Source of the DNA: Candidatus Guanabacterium sedimentis
Lineage (GTDB): Bacteria > Acidobacteriota > B3-B38 > Guanabaribacteriales > B3-B38
Reading direction: 5' to 3'
DNA: 37,008 nt
NCBI GenBank assembly: GCA_902505605.1
Contig: CABWKN010000006.1
Coordinates: forward strand, 1 to 37,008
Part shown: in pieces, positions 25,012-33,811 of the stretch
Numbering within the stretch: the stretch's first letter is position 1
Layout: each line of letters opens with the position of its first letter
Notes under the pieces: model-generated
The model's input: the letters and a program-made list of their open reading frames with translations, nothing else
The model's database searches: none
What the model was told of the DNA's origin: nothing
Made by a program: the position numbers and the translations under genes

Positions 25012-27273
25012 TTAGCCGGCGAGGAATTTTTTAAACCAGGAGAGGATGGCTCCCTCGTATTTTTTGACCATCATCACCGAGGTTGGAGACTGTTTGGCAA
25101 CAATTTTGGGGATGGTGCCGAAAAACAGCCGCCTCCAGATGGGCTCGTTGGAGGAGCCAATGATCACCAGGTCGTGCTTACTCGATTCCTGAATAATACC
25201 GACCAGCACCGAACTTGCCTCTATAGCCTTCTTATCCAACTTTACTTCGCCTAAGTCCACATCCTCAAAGGTTTTGTCAACCCATTCCATCTGTTTCGTC
25301 CTCTGTTCCGGAGAGAGGGCGGGGTCAACGACAATTCCTGCGGTGAGCGTCGCCTGAGTGTTTCTGGCGATAAATGAGGCAATCTCAGCGGCTAATCGGG
25401 AATGAGGACCTCCGGCGGTGGGCAGGAAGATGCTTTTCAGTGCTTTAATCTCCCGCAGTCTTAATACGGCAATGTCGGATGGGGCATATTTTACCACGGA
25501 ATCGAGGACGGTGCCCATGAATCTATAACGGGTCTGACTGTACCCTTTCCATCCCAGAATGGTGAGGTCGATCTCATTCTCTTTTACGGTATCTATAATG
25601 GCCTCGGGGATATGATGAGCCACCCTGATCAAGCTGCTTACAGGGGCTTTTGCCTGCTTATCGGCAATCTGCAGGAGCCTCTTTTTCTCCTCCACAAAGC
25701 TCTTTCCCTGGGAGATGGGTGTCTGCTCGGGAAGCTCAACCACGCCCAGCAGGGTGAGGTTTGCCTGTCGGGCTTCGGCAATGGCGTTGGCAATGGTCAT
25801 CAGCGGATTTACCTCTTCCGGCTTGTCCAGAGCGACCATGATGTTATAGCCCTTGGGAGCTAACTCTTTCTCAGCATAGACGATCAGGGAAGCTTTAAAT
25901 TCCTTTTCCCTCTGGGAGGCATACAGATAATAAAAAACGATGCCGGAGATAATCCAGGCTCCACCCACATACCAGGCAATTCGGCTGAAGTTGAACATAT
26001 AGATGGCTAAAAACATCTGGGATGAAATTCCCAGAAGGGGCATTATAGGGAACCAGGGCATGATATAGCCCCGGTCCAACTCGGGTCGGTTTTTACGCAA
26101 ATTGATCAGTGAGATATTAACCAATAAGAATAACAGGAGGAACATAATATTACAGGCGCTGGCGACATCTTCAATAGGTAGGGAAATAGCCATTATGGCA
26201 ATGAAAATAGAGGAGATGAAGATAGCCCATTGGGGGGTTTTGCTTTTATGACTTACCCTCCCGAGAGCATGGGGCAGAGCACGGTCCCTCCCCATAGCGA
26301 ATGAGACCCGGGAAGATGAGTAAATAGTTGCATTTAAAGCAGATAATGTAGAGAACAGTCCACCGACAAGAATGATGAATCCTCCATAAGGCATAAAATG
26401 GCGGGCGGCTTCCACCACGGCTATCTCCTTTTTCAAGCCGAGAAACTTCCAGGTGGGCATTCCCTCAGCCTCAATACCGGCAATGGACACAAAGGCGATT
26501 AAAATGTAGATAGGAACAACGATGACAATGGCCCAGAATATGGCTCTGGGAATATTTTTCCGGGGGTTCTTGACTTCCTCACTGCATTGGGCAATAATCT
26601 CATAGCCCTGATAGGCGATGAAGGTCAATCCCATGGCAATAAACACCCCGCTCCATCCCATGGGCATGAAGGGAACGAAGTGTTTCAAAGAGACGGGCTC
26701 TCCGGCTATTTTGCTCACACCAAAGGCGATAAATAGCAACAGCAGAAAGACCTTTACGCTGGCGACCAGGTTAGCTGCTAACCCTGTCTCTTTAGTCCCC
26801 CTGATGTTGATGTAGCTAAAAATCACTATAGCAATAACAGCCAGAACCTTTGCCAAGGCTACTCCCTGAAGACCAAAAAGACTGACCTTCATCTCAGAAA
26901 GCATATGTCCGAAGTAGGCTCCAAATCCAAGGCTGTACAGGCTGCAGGCGACCATATGGGCAAACCAGCTCATCCAGCCACTGATGAAGCCGTTGGGCTG
27001 CGGGAGAGCCTCCTTGGTCCATAGATACCCTCCACCGGCATCGTGGAAGCACGAGCCGAGCTCGGCATAGGTCATGGCGGTGAAGATGGTGACCACCCCG
27101 TTTAAAATAAAGGCCAGGATCAGGGCTGGACCCGCCGCTCCCGCCGCCATACCGGTCAGCACAAAGATGCCGGCGCCGATCATCCCTCCGACACCGATCA
27201 TGGTGACCGAGAACGCTCCCAGCTCCCGGCTGAGCTTCTCCTGGGGTGCAAACGCCACCTCGCTCTTTGCCAT
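25012..27273 (-). CDS. APC-family amino acid permease fused to two universal stress protein (USP) domains
   Basis: 'LGAFSVTMIGVGGMIGAGIFVLTGMAAGAAGPALILAF' APC signature and ~12 TM; then 'YNIMVALDKPEEVNPLMTIANAIA...TILGWKG....GTVLDSVVKYAPSDIAVLR' and a second USP-like module ending 'LVIIGSSNEPIWRRLFFGTIPKIVAKQSPTSVMMVKK'. Confidence 0.92.
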   Translation of the reverse strand: MAKSEVAFAPQEKLSRELGAFSVTMIGVGGMIGAGIFVLTGMAAGAAGPALILAFILNGVVTIFTAMTYAELGSCFHDAGGGYLWTKEALPQPNGFISGWMSWFAHMVACSLYSLGFGAYFGHMLSEMKVSLFGLQGVALAKVLAVIAIVIFSYINIRGTKETGLAANLVASVKVFLLLLFIAFGVSKIAGEPVSLKHFVPFMPMGWSGVFIAMGLTFIAYQGYEIIAQCSEEVKNPRKNIPRAIFWAIVIVVPIYILIAFVSIAGIEAEGMPTWKFLGLKKEIAVVEAARHFMPYGGFIILVGGLFSTLSALNATIYSSSRVSFAMGRDRALPHALGRVSHKSKTPQWAIFISSIFIAIMAISLPIEDVASACNIMFLLLFLLVNISLINLRKNRPELDRGYIMPWFPIMPLLGISSQMFLAIYMFNFSRIAWYVGGAWIISGIVFYYLYASQREKEFKASLIVYAEKELAPKGYNIMVALDKPEEVNPLMTIANAIAEARQANLTLLGVVELPEQTPISQGKSFVEEKKRLLQIADKQAKAPVSSLIRVAHHIPEAIIDTVKENEIDLTILGWKGYSQTRYRFMGTVLDSVVKYAPSDIAVLRLREIKALKSIFLPTAGGPHSRLAAEIASFIARNTQATLTAGIVVDPALSPEQRTKQMEWVDKTFEDVDLGEVKLDKKAIEASSVLVGIIQESSKHDLVIIGSSNEPIWRRLFFGTIPKIVAKQSPTSVMMVKKYEGAILSWFKKFLAG

Positions 27274-27285
27274 AGTCCTCTTTCT

Positions 27286-27304
27286 TACCTGTTTGAGTCA
27301 GGTA
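27286..27304. promoter_or_regulatory. Inverted repeat TACCTG-TTTGAGT-CAGGTA upstream of the APC-USP gene
   Basis: 6-bp perfect arms, 13 nt before the start codon; an operator or leader hairpin is possible. Confidence 0.35.
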
Positions 27305-27320
27305 GCTATAAACTTTCCTT

Positions 27321-27348
27321 ATTTTATCCTCTTTTCAAGGGATGTCAA
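27321..27348 (-). promoter_or_regulatory. Putative sigma-70 promoter (TTGACA-N16-TAAAAT) for the APC-USP gene
   Basis: Perfect TTGACA -35 and TAAAAT -10 with 16-nt spacing on the minus strand. Confidence 0.55.
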
Positions 27349-27516
27349 TATAAAATCCTCCCCCGGCTTCGTTCGTAGTGTGCAAAACAAGAGGGTTTAG
27401 AATGAATAAGCAAGGTAAGAATAAAATAAAGGAAGGCTGAAAAAGGGGTCTTTGCCAAAAATGTTCGTGCTGATAACAGACAGCTATTAAGTGGGATTAT
27501 CGAGTGAATGATTTAT

Positions 27517-27556
27517 AAAAAAGAAGGAGCCTCCATTGTCGAAGACTCCCTCTTCT
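27517..27556 (-). terminator. Intrinsic terminator downstream of the DUF5666-like gene
   Basis: Minus strand: GGGAGTCttcgacaatggaGGCTCC followed by TTCTTTTTT. Confidence 0.55.
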
Positions 27557-27627
27557 CGCCGATTGAGAAATTGCTCGCTCGATGCTAACTATCTAATGAT
27601 TCGTCGTGTTAATGAAGTATTCTGTCT

Positions 27628-28833
27628 CTATTCTGCTATGGGGCCAACTACATAAATGGTATCGGTCAGCTCGAATGTCGTACCGTCAAGGAAAGTGCCG
27701 GTTATGGTGATCTCGTAGCTATCTCCGGACACAGCGTCTTCCAGCAGGGTAAAGGCATCCGCTTTGGCGAACCACGCTCGCACATGGTTGCCCGAACGCT
27801 TGGCAGACGAGGATTCTAATGGCACACCACTGTCCCCTTCAAGAATGATAGGTAAGCTGGTATCAACATCCGCGTAACCCTCGCCGCGTATCTCTACAGA
27901 GAAATGACCGGAGCTGCTCTGCCAGTTCACATTCCAGCTATTGGGTTTGATTAGAGCCCTGAATTCACCTAACTCCTCTTCCTCTTCGTCCTCGGTTTCA
28001 AGCTCAACTTTAGTAGCGTAAAATCGAGGTTGGTATTCAAAGCCTTTATAGACCCCCTCTCCTTCTACCAGCATATCTACTAAAAGGTCTTCGAAGCCAG
28101 TCAATTCGCCTCTGTACTCGGTATACTCATCGACATAAATGTCGTCAAGAAAGCCTGCTACGGTGAAAGAAAGATTAAGCTCATCAATCGTTAGAATTGC
28201 ACCCTTGAACTCGGCTTCCTGATAGTCAGCCTCAATTTTGGTGGCTACCCATCCCATGTCTGCTGTTTCTATGGCTTCGCCTTCAACCATAAGTCCCACA
28301 AATAAATCATCAAAAACTTGTATATCCCCTTTAAATTCGGTGGTGGATTCAATGATTATGGGATCGTCCATCCCTTCAACGGTGATGCTTTGAGCACCAG
28401 GGTCAATGTCGGTAATTTGCCCTTGGAATGGAGCTTCTCTGGCCATGCTCTCCACGGTTACCGCAGCGGAGGCACAATGAACCTGCATAGTGATTTTTTC
28501 GCTCGGCTTAATATCATTAATCACCATGCTTCCCTGGTAGTCGCCTTGAGCAAATGCCAATTGCTGGTCTCCCAGGGGAACACTCTGAAAGGCAAACAGA
28601 CCCTGAGTATCAGTAACAGCGGCAAGGTCGGTTCCAACAATGCTCACATTAATGCCATTCACTGAACCTTTACAGCTGGATAATACCTGACCGTTTACTG
28701 CAGCGGCGGCCTGATAGGATAGATCAGAGCCCACCGGATTGGAGCTTTTTTCTGAAGAACAGCTCAGGCACATGAGCAAGATTGCCACAGATAGCACGGC
28801 TAAAAATGGGGAGATAAATTTCACTTTACTCAT
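27628..28833 (-). CDS. Lipoprotein with carboxypeptidase-regulatory-like region and tandem DUF5666-like domains
   Basis: 'MSKVKFISPFLAVLSVAILLMCLSCSSEKSSNPVG' lipobox; 'GQITDIDPGAQSITVEGMDDPIIIESTTEFKG' and 'GAILTIDELNLSFTVAGFLDDIYVDEYTEYRG' repeats. Confidence 0.8.
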   Translation of the reverse strand: MSKVKFISPFLAVLSVAILLMCLSCSSEKSSNPVGSDLSYQAAAAVNGQVLSSCKGSVNGINVSIVGTDLAAVTDTQGLFAFQSVPLGDQQLAFAQGDYQGSMVINDIKPSEKITMQVHCASAAVTVESMAREAPFQGQITDIDPGAQSITVEGMDDPIIIESTTEFKGDIQVFDDLFVGLMVEGEAIETADMGWVATKIEADYQEAEFKGAILTIDELNLSFTVAGFLDDIYVDEYTEYRGELTGFEDLLVDMLVEGEGVYKGFEYQPRFYATKVELETEDEEEEELGEFRALIKPNSWNVNWQSSSGHFSVEIRGEGYADVDTSLPIILEGDSGVPLESSSAKRSGNHVRAWFAKADAFTLLEDAVSGDSYEITITGTFLDGTTFELTDTIYVVGPIAE

Positions 28834-28865
28834 ACTCTCCTCCTCGTTGAGTTCTTATCCATTAA

Positions 28866-28894
28866 ACTATAGCAGACCAAAATACCGGATGCAA
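28866..28894 (-). promoter_or_regulatory. Putative sigma-70 promoter (TTGCAT-N17-TATAGT) for the lipoprotein gene
   Basis: Direct reading on the minus strand; 33 nt before the ATG at 28833. Confidence 0.5.
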
Positions 28895-29388
28895 CAAAAA
28901 ATCCTTTTATATAATATGAGCAATTTTTATGCCTGATAAGTGAGTTTTTCTGAAAAAGTGAGAATCTATAATCCTCTTTGATTCAATAAGTTGGCAGGGT
29001 GCCCGTTTTCCCTCCTTTTTAATTATGTTCAAGCCGAAATATCAATCTGACAGTTTATGGCAAAATATGTCAGATATGACCGCTCAATGCAGGGAGCTTG
29101 ATTCCCTGAAATCAAAAGATATTTATGCTCGATTATCTTCCCAGCCGAGCAGTTCGCTTTCAGGTATATGTATATATTTTCCGTTCTCATCAAATGATGC
29201 ACGGCTGAAGGCAAGGTAATTATTTTATATTTCGCCATCGATAGTAGCCTGCATTACAGATATTTCTTGTTAGTAATTATAAATGAGTTGATATAGAATA
29301 TTGCGAAATTAAAGCTCAGGCTGCGATAATAGGTGTGTTTTTGCTCGAAGAGGTACTATTTTTTTAATGAGAGGATGAAAATTCTTCC

Positions 29389-29417
29389 TTGAATTTCTCA
29401 CATAATTTTTATATTAT
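29389..29417 (+). promoter_or_regulatory. Putative sigma-70 promoter (TTGAAT-N17-TATTAT) for the aldo/keto reductase cluster
   Basis: Direct reading; 27 nt before the ATG at 29445. Confidence 0.4.
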
Positions 29418-29444
29418 TAATCAAATGCGACGGAGGGAAAGTGA

Positions 29445-30638
29445 ATGGGACATAAAGAAATCACTAGAAGGGAGTTTATTGGAAGGACTACTGCGGGCGC
29501 ATTCTCCATCGGACTTGGTATTCCCCTGCTTAAGATGAGCCCGGTCACGCAAGAGCAGCGGGTTAACATTGTGTACCGTACTCTGGGCAGAACCAAGCTG
29601 AGGATTCCCATTGTGAGCTTTGGAGTCATGAACTCCGATAGCCCGGACTTGCTGAGAAAAGCTCTTGATATGGGAATAACGCATTTTGATACCGCCCATG
29701 GCTACCTCAGAGGCAATAGCGAGAGGGTCATAGGTGAGGTGATGCAGGAGACCGGGAGCAGGGATAAAGTGTATATCGGAACAAAGATATTCCTCTCGCG
29801 GGACTCGAGGAAGTTGGTCTATCTCCCCGAAGCCAATGAGGAGAATTTTAACAACATGCTGAATATCAGCCTCCAGCGATTACGCACCGACTATTTAGAC
29901 ATTCTCTACCTCCATCGCGCGGACAGTGTGGAAATGGTGAATTATGAACCCACCATGCGGATATTGGAGAAAGCTAAGGAGTCGGGCAAGGCGAGGTTTA
30001 TCGGCATCTCTTTTCATGGCAATGAGCCGGACATCATCCGTGCCGCTACTGACGCCGGCATCTACGATGTCCTCCTCACCAGATACAACTTCATGCAGGA
30101 ACACAAAGAGGAGCTTAAAAAAGCCATTCAATATGCCGCCGAAAGGGGAGTGGGAGTTGTAGCCATGAAGACTCAGTGTGGGTCGCGGGTGAACCAAAGG
30201 ATGGAAATCGACCACCGGGCGGCGCTGAAATGGGCGCTGAGCGATGAGAATGTATGCACCGCCATCCCTGGAATGACCACCTTTGACCAGATGGACCTCA
30301 ACTTCCAGGTCATGAGCGACCTGGCGCTGTCAGAGGCAGAGAAAAAATCGTTACAGCTTGCTTCTCTGCAGAGGGGGCCCTTCTACTGTCGGGATTGCCG
30401 CACCTGCATCGCCTCTTGCCCCCGCGATGTTGAAATTCCCACCCTTATGAGAGCTTATATGTATGCCGAAGGCTACCGAAACCACATTCAGGCGAGAATG
30501 ACAGTGGCGGAGCTGCCCGACCACTGCGGCTTGAAGGTGTGCCAGAATTGTGCCTCTTGCTCAGCGACCTGCAGGTATGGTATTAATATCAACGAGCGTG
30601 TGAAGATGCTCATTGCGGATGGCTTTTACCGGTGCTGA
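29445..30638 (+). CDS. Aldo/keto reductase with Tat-type signal and C-terminal ferredoxin-like Cys motifs
   Basis: 'TRREFIGRTTAGAFSIGLGIPLL' twin-arginine motif, AKR motifs 'FDTAHGYLRGNSERVIGEVM', 'DILYLHRAD', 'FIGISFHGN'; C-terminal 'CRDCRTCIASCP' and 'CQNCASCSATC'. Confidence 0.9.
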   Translation: MGHKEITRREFIGRTTAGAFSIGLGIPLLKMSPVTQEQRVNIVYRTLGRTKLRIPIVSFGVMNSDSPDLLRKALDMGITHFDTAHGYLRGNSERVIGEVMQETGSRDKVYIGTKIFLSRDSRKLVYLPEANEENFNNMLNISLQRLRTDYLDILYLHRADSVEMVNYEPTMRILEKAKESGKARFIGISFHGNEPDIIRAATDAGIYDVLLTRYNFMQEHKEELKKAIQYAAERGVGVVAMKTQCGSRVNQRMEIDHRAALKWALSDENVCTAIPGMTTFDQMDLNFQVMSDLALSEAEKKSLQLASLQRGPFYCRDCRTCIASCPRDVEIPTLMRAYMYAEGYRNHIQARMTVAELPDHCGLKVCQNCASCSATCRYGININERVKMLIADGFYRC

Positions 30639-30675
30639 AAACAGCATAATTTTACAACAAAAGACAGAGGCACTC

Positions 30676-31743
30676 TTGAAGAGAGAGTTGATACTCCTTT
30701 TCTCAATAGCTCTGGTCATGGGTATTCCCTTGTCGGGAGTGATGGCTTCAGAAGTCAGCCCCACTGGTGAAATAGCCCAGGGCAAGGAAGCCCTGAGAGC
30801 GCTGCTTCCCTCCGAGGAAGAAGTATCCGGCTGGGAGAGCCCTTCTCCTCCCCGATTCTTCGAGCCCGACAATCTGTGGGAATACATCAATGGGCAGGCG
30901 GAGCTGTATCTGGGCTATGGATTTCAGCTGGTGGTAACCTCGGATTACACCTCCCGGGAGGATTCCAGCTCCTTAGTCGTTGACATCTATCTGATGGAAA
31001 GCCCACACCACGCCTTCGGCATCTACGCCGCCGAGAGGACACCCGAGGATAACTTCATTGATGTGGGAGTGCAAGGCTATGTGGGAGGTAATATTCTTAA
31101 CTTCTGGAAGGGACCCTATTATGTGAAGCTCACATCCTTTCAAAGCTCTCCCAGCGCAGAAGAGGTGCTCATCAGGTTCTCCAGAGTAATTGCCGATAAA
31201 ATACCAGGGAGTTATTCCGAGCCTGAGCTTTTCGCCTGCTTCCCCGAAAAGAACAGGGTCAGGATGAGCGAAAGATATATCCCCCAGAACTTCATGGGGC
31301 ACGGATTCCTGAAAAATGGTTATCTGGTGAATTATCATCATGAGGGAATACGGTACCAGGTGTTTTTAGTTGAAAACAGCTCCCCGGAGGAGGCAGAGGA
31401 AGCCTTTGGTAAATATCATAACTTCATCAAAGATGACAGCAAGATTATTTCCCACGAAAAGAAGTCCGATTATCAGAAAATCAGGACAAGAAATAGAAAA
31501 AAGGTGGTCATCTTTCAGTATGGATCTATTATAGGCGGGGTTCTGAACATGGGGGATTTTCCCGAAGCTGACGAGATAATAGAGGAGATACTCACCAAGC
31601 TAAGGGGTCGAAATCTCTCGCAATCAGGAGGTGATAATGACAAAAAGGGTTTTAATCAACAGTCATTCCCGCCGCTCGTCCATCTTACTTACCGTACTTT
31701 TGTTTCTGCTGTTAGCCTTTATGCTGCTGGGGGGGAACGCTAA
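30676..31743 (+). CDS. DUF6599-like secreted protein
   Basis: Signal peptide (TTG start) LKRELILLFSIALVMGIPLSGVMA with AGAGG ribosome-binding site; 'LWEYINGQAELYLGYGFQLVVTSDYTS...VDIYLMESPHHAFGIYAAER'. ORF 30613..31743. Confidence 0.75.
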   Translation: MKRELILLFSIALVMGIPLSGVMASEVSPTGEIAQGKEALRALLPSEEEVSGWESPSPPRFFEPDNLWEYINGQAELYLGYGFQLVVTSDYTSREDSSSLVVDIYLMESPHHAFGIYAAERTPEDNFIDVGVQGYVGGNILNFWKGPYYVKLTSFQSSPSAEEVLIRFSRVIADKIPGSYSEPELFACFPEKNRVRMSERYIPQNFMGHGFLKNGYLVNYHHEGIRYQVFLVENSSPEEAEEAFGKYHNFIKDDSKIISHEKKSDYQKIRTRNRKKVVIFQYGSIIGGVLNMGDFPEADEIIEEILTKLRGRNLSQSGGDNDKKGFNQQSFPPLVHLTYRTFVSAVSLYAAGGER

Positions 31744-32830
31744 CAACCCCAGAATGCTGGCTGCCAGCGGGGTGTATCTTATCTTTCTCACCACCCTGAC
31801 CTACTTACTGTTCCGCACGGGGCGGATTGCCCGCTACCGCTCCATTTTCTTCTCCACATTTGCCATAGGATTTGTCATTACTTTTATTCCCATGATGTTA
31901 GAGACGAGGGGAAACATCGGATTAACTGCCCAGGACATGGCCAATCTCGATGTCCCTCTTTGCCACCTGACCATCCCCATGCTGCTTATTCCCGGGGCTG
32001 TGTATGGAGTTCTCATCTTCCCCACCAGGCTCTTTTCCGAGCTCGGCTTCTTCCCCATGCTTTTCCTCTGGCTGGGAGCGACCATAGTTCTGGGGAAAGG
32101 CTGGTGCAGCTGGGGCTGTTTTTACGGCGGTCTGGACGAGTTTTTCTCCAAACTGTCTCCTAAAAGGAAAATATCATCCAAAAAATTTAATTACACCTTA
32201 CGATTTTTCCCCTTTGCCCTGCTGCTGGTGATAGTTATCTGGGCTTTCCTGGCTCTGTCGCCTGTGTACTGCACCTGGCTCTGCCCTTTTAAAGCGGTGA
32301 CCGAATATGTGAAACCGGTTGACTGGCTGACCTGGCTTCAAACCGGTATATTCATCACCCTATTTCTGGGGCTGGTGGTTGCCCTGCCCCTGCTGATGAA
32401 GAGGAGAGTCCAGTGCGGTCTGTTCTGTCCCATTGGAGCATTTCAATCCCTGGTGGGGCTGGTAAATCCCTACAGGGTTCGCATAGACAGGGAGAAATGC
32501 AACCAGTGCGGAGCCTGCATCAACCAGTGCCCCACCTTCTCCATTACCAAAGAGACACTGGCCAAATACAAGGTTTCCATCACCTGTGCCCGGTGCGGGC
32601 GCTGCATGGAGATTTGCCCCAGAAATGCCATACAATTTTCATTGGTAGGAGTTCCTCTGAAAGCACACGCCACATCCACAAGCGGAAGTCTATTCAAAGA
32701 AGTAATTCGTGCCGACACGCTTTTTGTTTTTGGAGCTTTGCTCTTTGGGGGCATTTTCTCTAACGGTGTAGTGGCTGGCTCTCTGCTGAGAATAATCCAT
32801 CTCATCCAGACAGGCTCTTTTGTTTATTAA
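31637..32830 (+). CDS. Membrane-bound 4Fe-4S binding protein (NapH-like)
   Basis: 'GKGWCSWGCFYGGLDEFF', 'CTWLCPFKAVTEY', 'CGLFCPIGAFQSLVGL', 'CNQCGACINQCPTF', 'CARCGRCMEICPRNAI'. AGGAGG ribosome-binding site before ATG at 31637. Confidence 0.9.
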   Translation: MTKRVLINSHSRRSSILLTVLLFLLLAFMLLGGNANNPRMLAASGVYLIFLTTLTYLLFRTGRIARYRSIFFSTFAIGFVITFIPMMLETRGNIGLTAQDMANLDVPLCHLTIPMLLIPGAVYGVLIFPTRLFSELGFFPMLFLWLGATIVLGKGWCSWGCFYGGLDEFFSKLSPKRKISSKKFNYTLRFFPFALLLVIVIWAFLALSPVYCTWLCPFKAVTEYVKPVDWLTWLQTGIFITLFLGLVVALPLLMKRRVQCGLFCPIGAFQSLVGLVNPYRVRIDREKCNQCGACINQCPTFSITKETLAKYKVSITCARCGRCMEICPRNAIQFSLVGVPLKAHATSTSGSLFKEVIRADTLFVFGALLFGGIFSNGVVAGSLLRIIHLIQTGSFVY

Positions 32831-32842
32831 TAGGAGAAGTTG

Positions 32843-33046
32843 ATGGAAAATAAAAGGAAAATATCGACCAGGATTCGCATCGCAGTGATGTATCTCGTTG
32901 CCATCCTTCTGATTATCCTGATTCCCCTTATCTTTATCTCTTTTGGTTCGGGAATTATAGAAAAAGTCGGCAGAAAGATACCCATCAAAGAGGGAACCTT
33001 TGACCCGGAGACCGGAGGGCTGATATTGGATAAATCCGACCGCTGA
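32843..33046 (+). CDS. Small single-TM protein (67 aa) in the polyferredoxin cluster
   Basis: MENKRKISTRIRIAVMYLVAILLIILIPLIFISFGSGIIEKVGRKIPIKEGTFDPETGGLILDKSDR; AGGAG ribosome-binding site; tightly spaced with neighbours. Confidence 0.75.
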   Translation: MENKRKISTRIRIAVMYLVAILLIILIPLIFISFGSGIIEKVGRKIPIKEGTFDPETGGLILDKSDR

Positions 33047-33051
33047 GCATC

Positions 33052-33672
33052 ATGATGATGGAGCCTGTCATTAAAGCCTTTTTGCTGGGGCTCTCTACCG
33101 GAGCCTTATGTCTGGGCTATTGTTCCCCGGTGTTTGTTCCCCTGATGTTAGCAGAGCAACGGGAGGGTTTCTACGGAAAGCTAATCCCCTTTCTCCAATT
33201 CATGCTGGGGAGACTCATAGCGTATCTGACTTTCGGGCTTGTGGTGGGATGGGCGGGCAGCCAGATGGTGGAACAGGTACCCAGTTTTTTTATCGGCTTG
33301 TCATTTATCGGATTGGCTATTTTTATGTTTCTCTATGGATTAAAAGGAGGGTTCCCCAACCTGCAGCTCTGTCGGGTTATCTCTCCCCTTCTTCGCCGGA
33401 TAAAGATACCCTTTGTCTTTGGTCTGTTTATGGGTTTTAACCTCTGTCCTCCTTTTTTGCTGGCTTTTACCGATGTGTTCGTCTCCGGGGAGATATTTTA
33501 TGGATTGGCTTTCTTCTTGGTGTTTTTTCTGGTAACCTCTGTGTTCCTCTTCCCCCTGATTTTCCTGGGCTATCTCTCTGCGCTCCCTTCGCTGCGCCAG
33601 GTGGCTCAGTTAGCCGCCCTTATCATCAGCGTAATTTATCTTTTCCTCGGGGTAACTCAGCTCCTCTCCTGA
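33052..33672 (+). CDS. SafE/TauE- or CcdA/DsbD-like six-TM membrane protein
   Basis: 'FLLGLSTGALCLGYCSPVFVPLML' and 'FGLFMGFNLCPPFLLAF' pseudo-symmetric Cys/Pro motifs, multi-TM. Confidence 0.78.
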   Translation: MMMEPVIKAFLLGLSTGALCLGYCSPVFVPLMLAEQREGFYGKLIPFLQFMLGRLIAYLTFGLVVGWAGSQMVEQVPSFFIGLSFIGLAIFMFLYGLKGGFPNLQLCRVISPLLRRIKIPFVFGLFMGFNLCPPFLLAFTDVFVSGEIFYGLAFFLVFFLVTSVFLFPLIFLGYLSALPSLRQVAQLAALIISVIYLFLGVTQLLS

Positions 33673-33811
33673 CCCTTTCTCACACAGGCAGTAATATCAA
33701 CCTCTTGAGTATTCCCGTGATAAATTCACCTACACCATGCTGCCAGGGATATAGTGGCTTTGCTCACCTGTTTGAAAACCGAAGCTGCTGTGGATGGATG
33801 AGGTCTCAGTA

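Noticed and set aside
24299-25015. 238-aa plus-strand ORF opposite the sigma-54 activator
   Set aside because: The opposite strand encodes a clear PAS/AAA+ protein; the ORF has no domain-like features.
28834-29388. Possible small genes or ncRNA in the 600-nt AT-rich gap
   Set aside because: The listed ORFs (e.g. 29025..29219, 29029..29238) lack ribosome-binding sites and domain features; no convincing structured RNA seen by eye.
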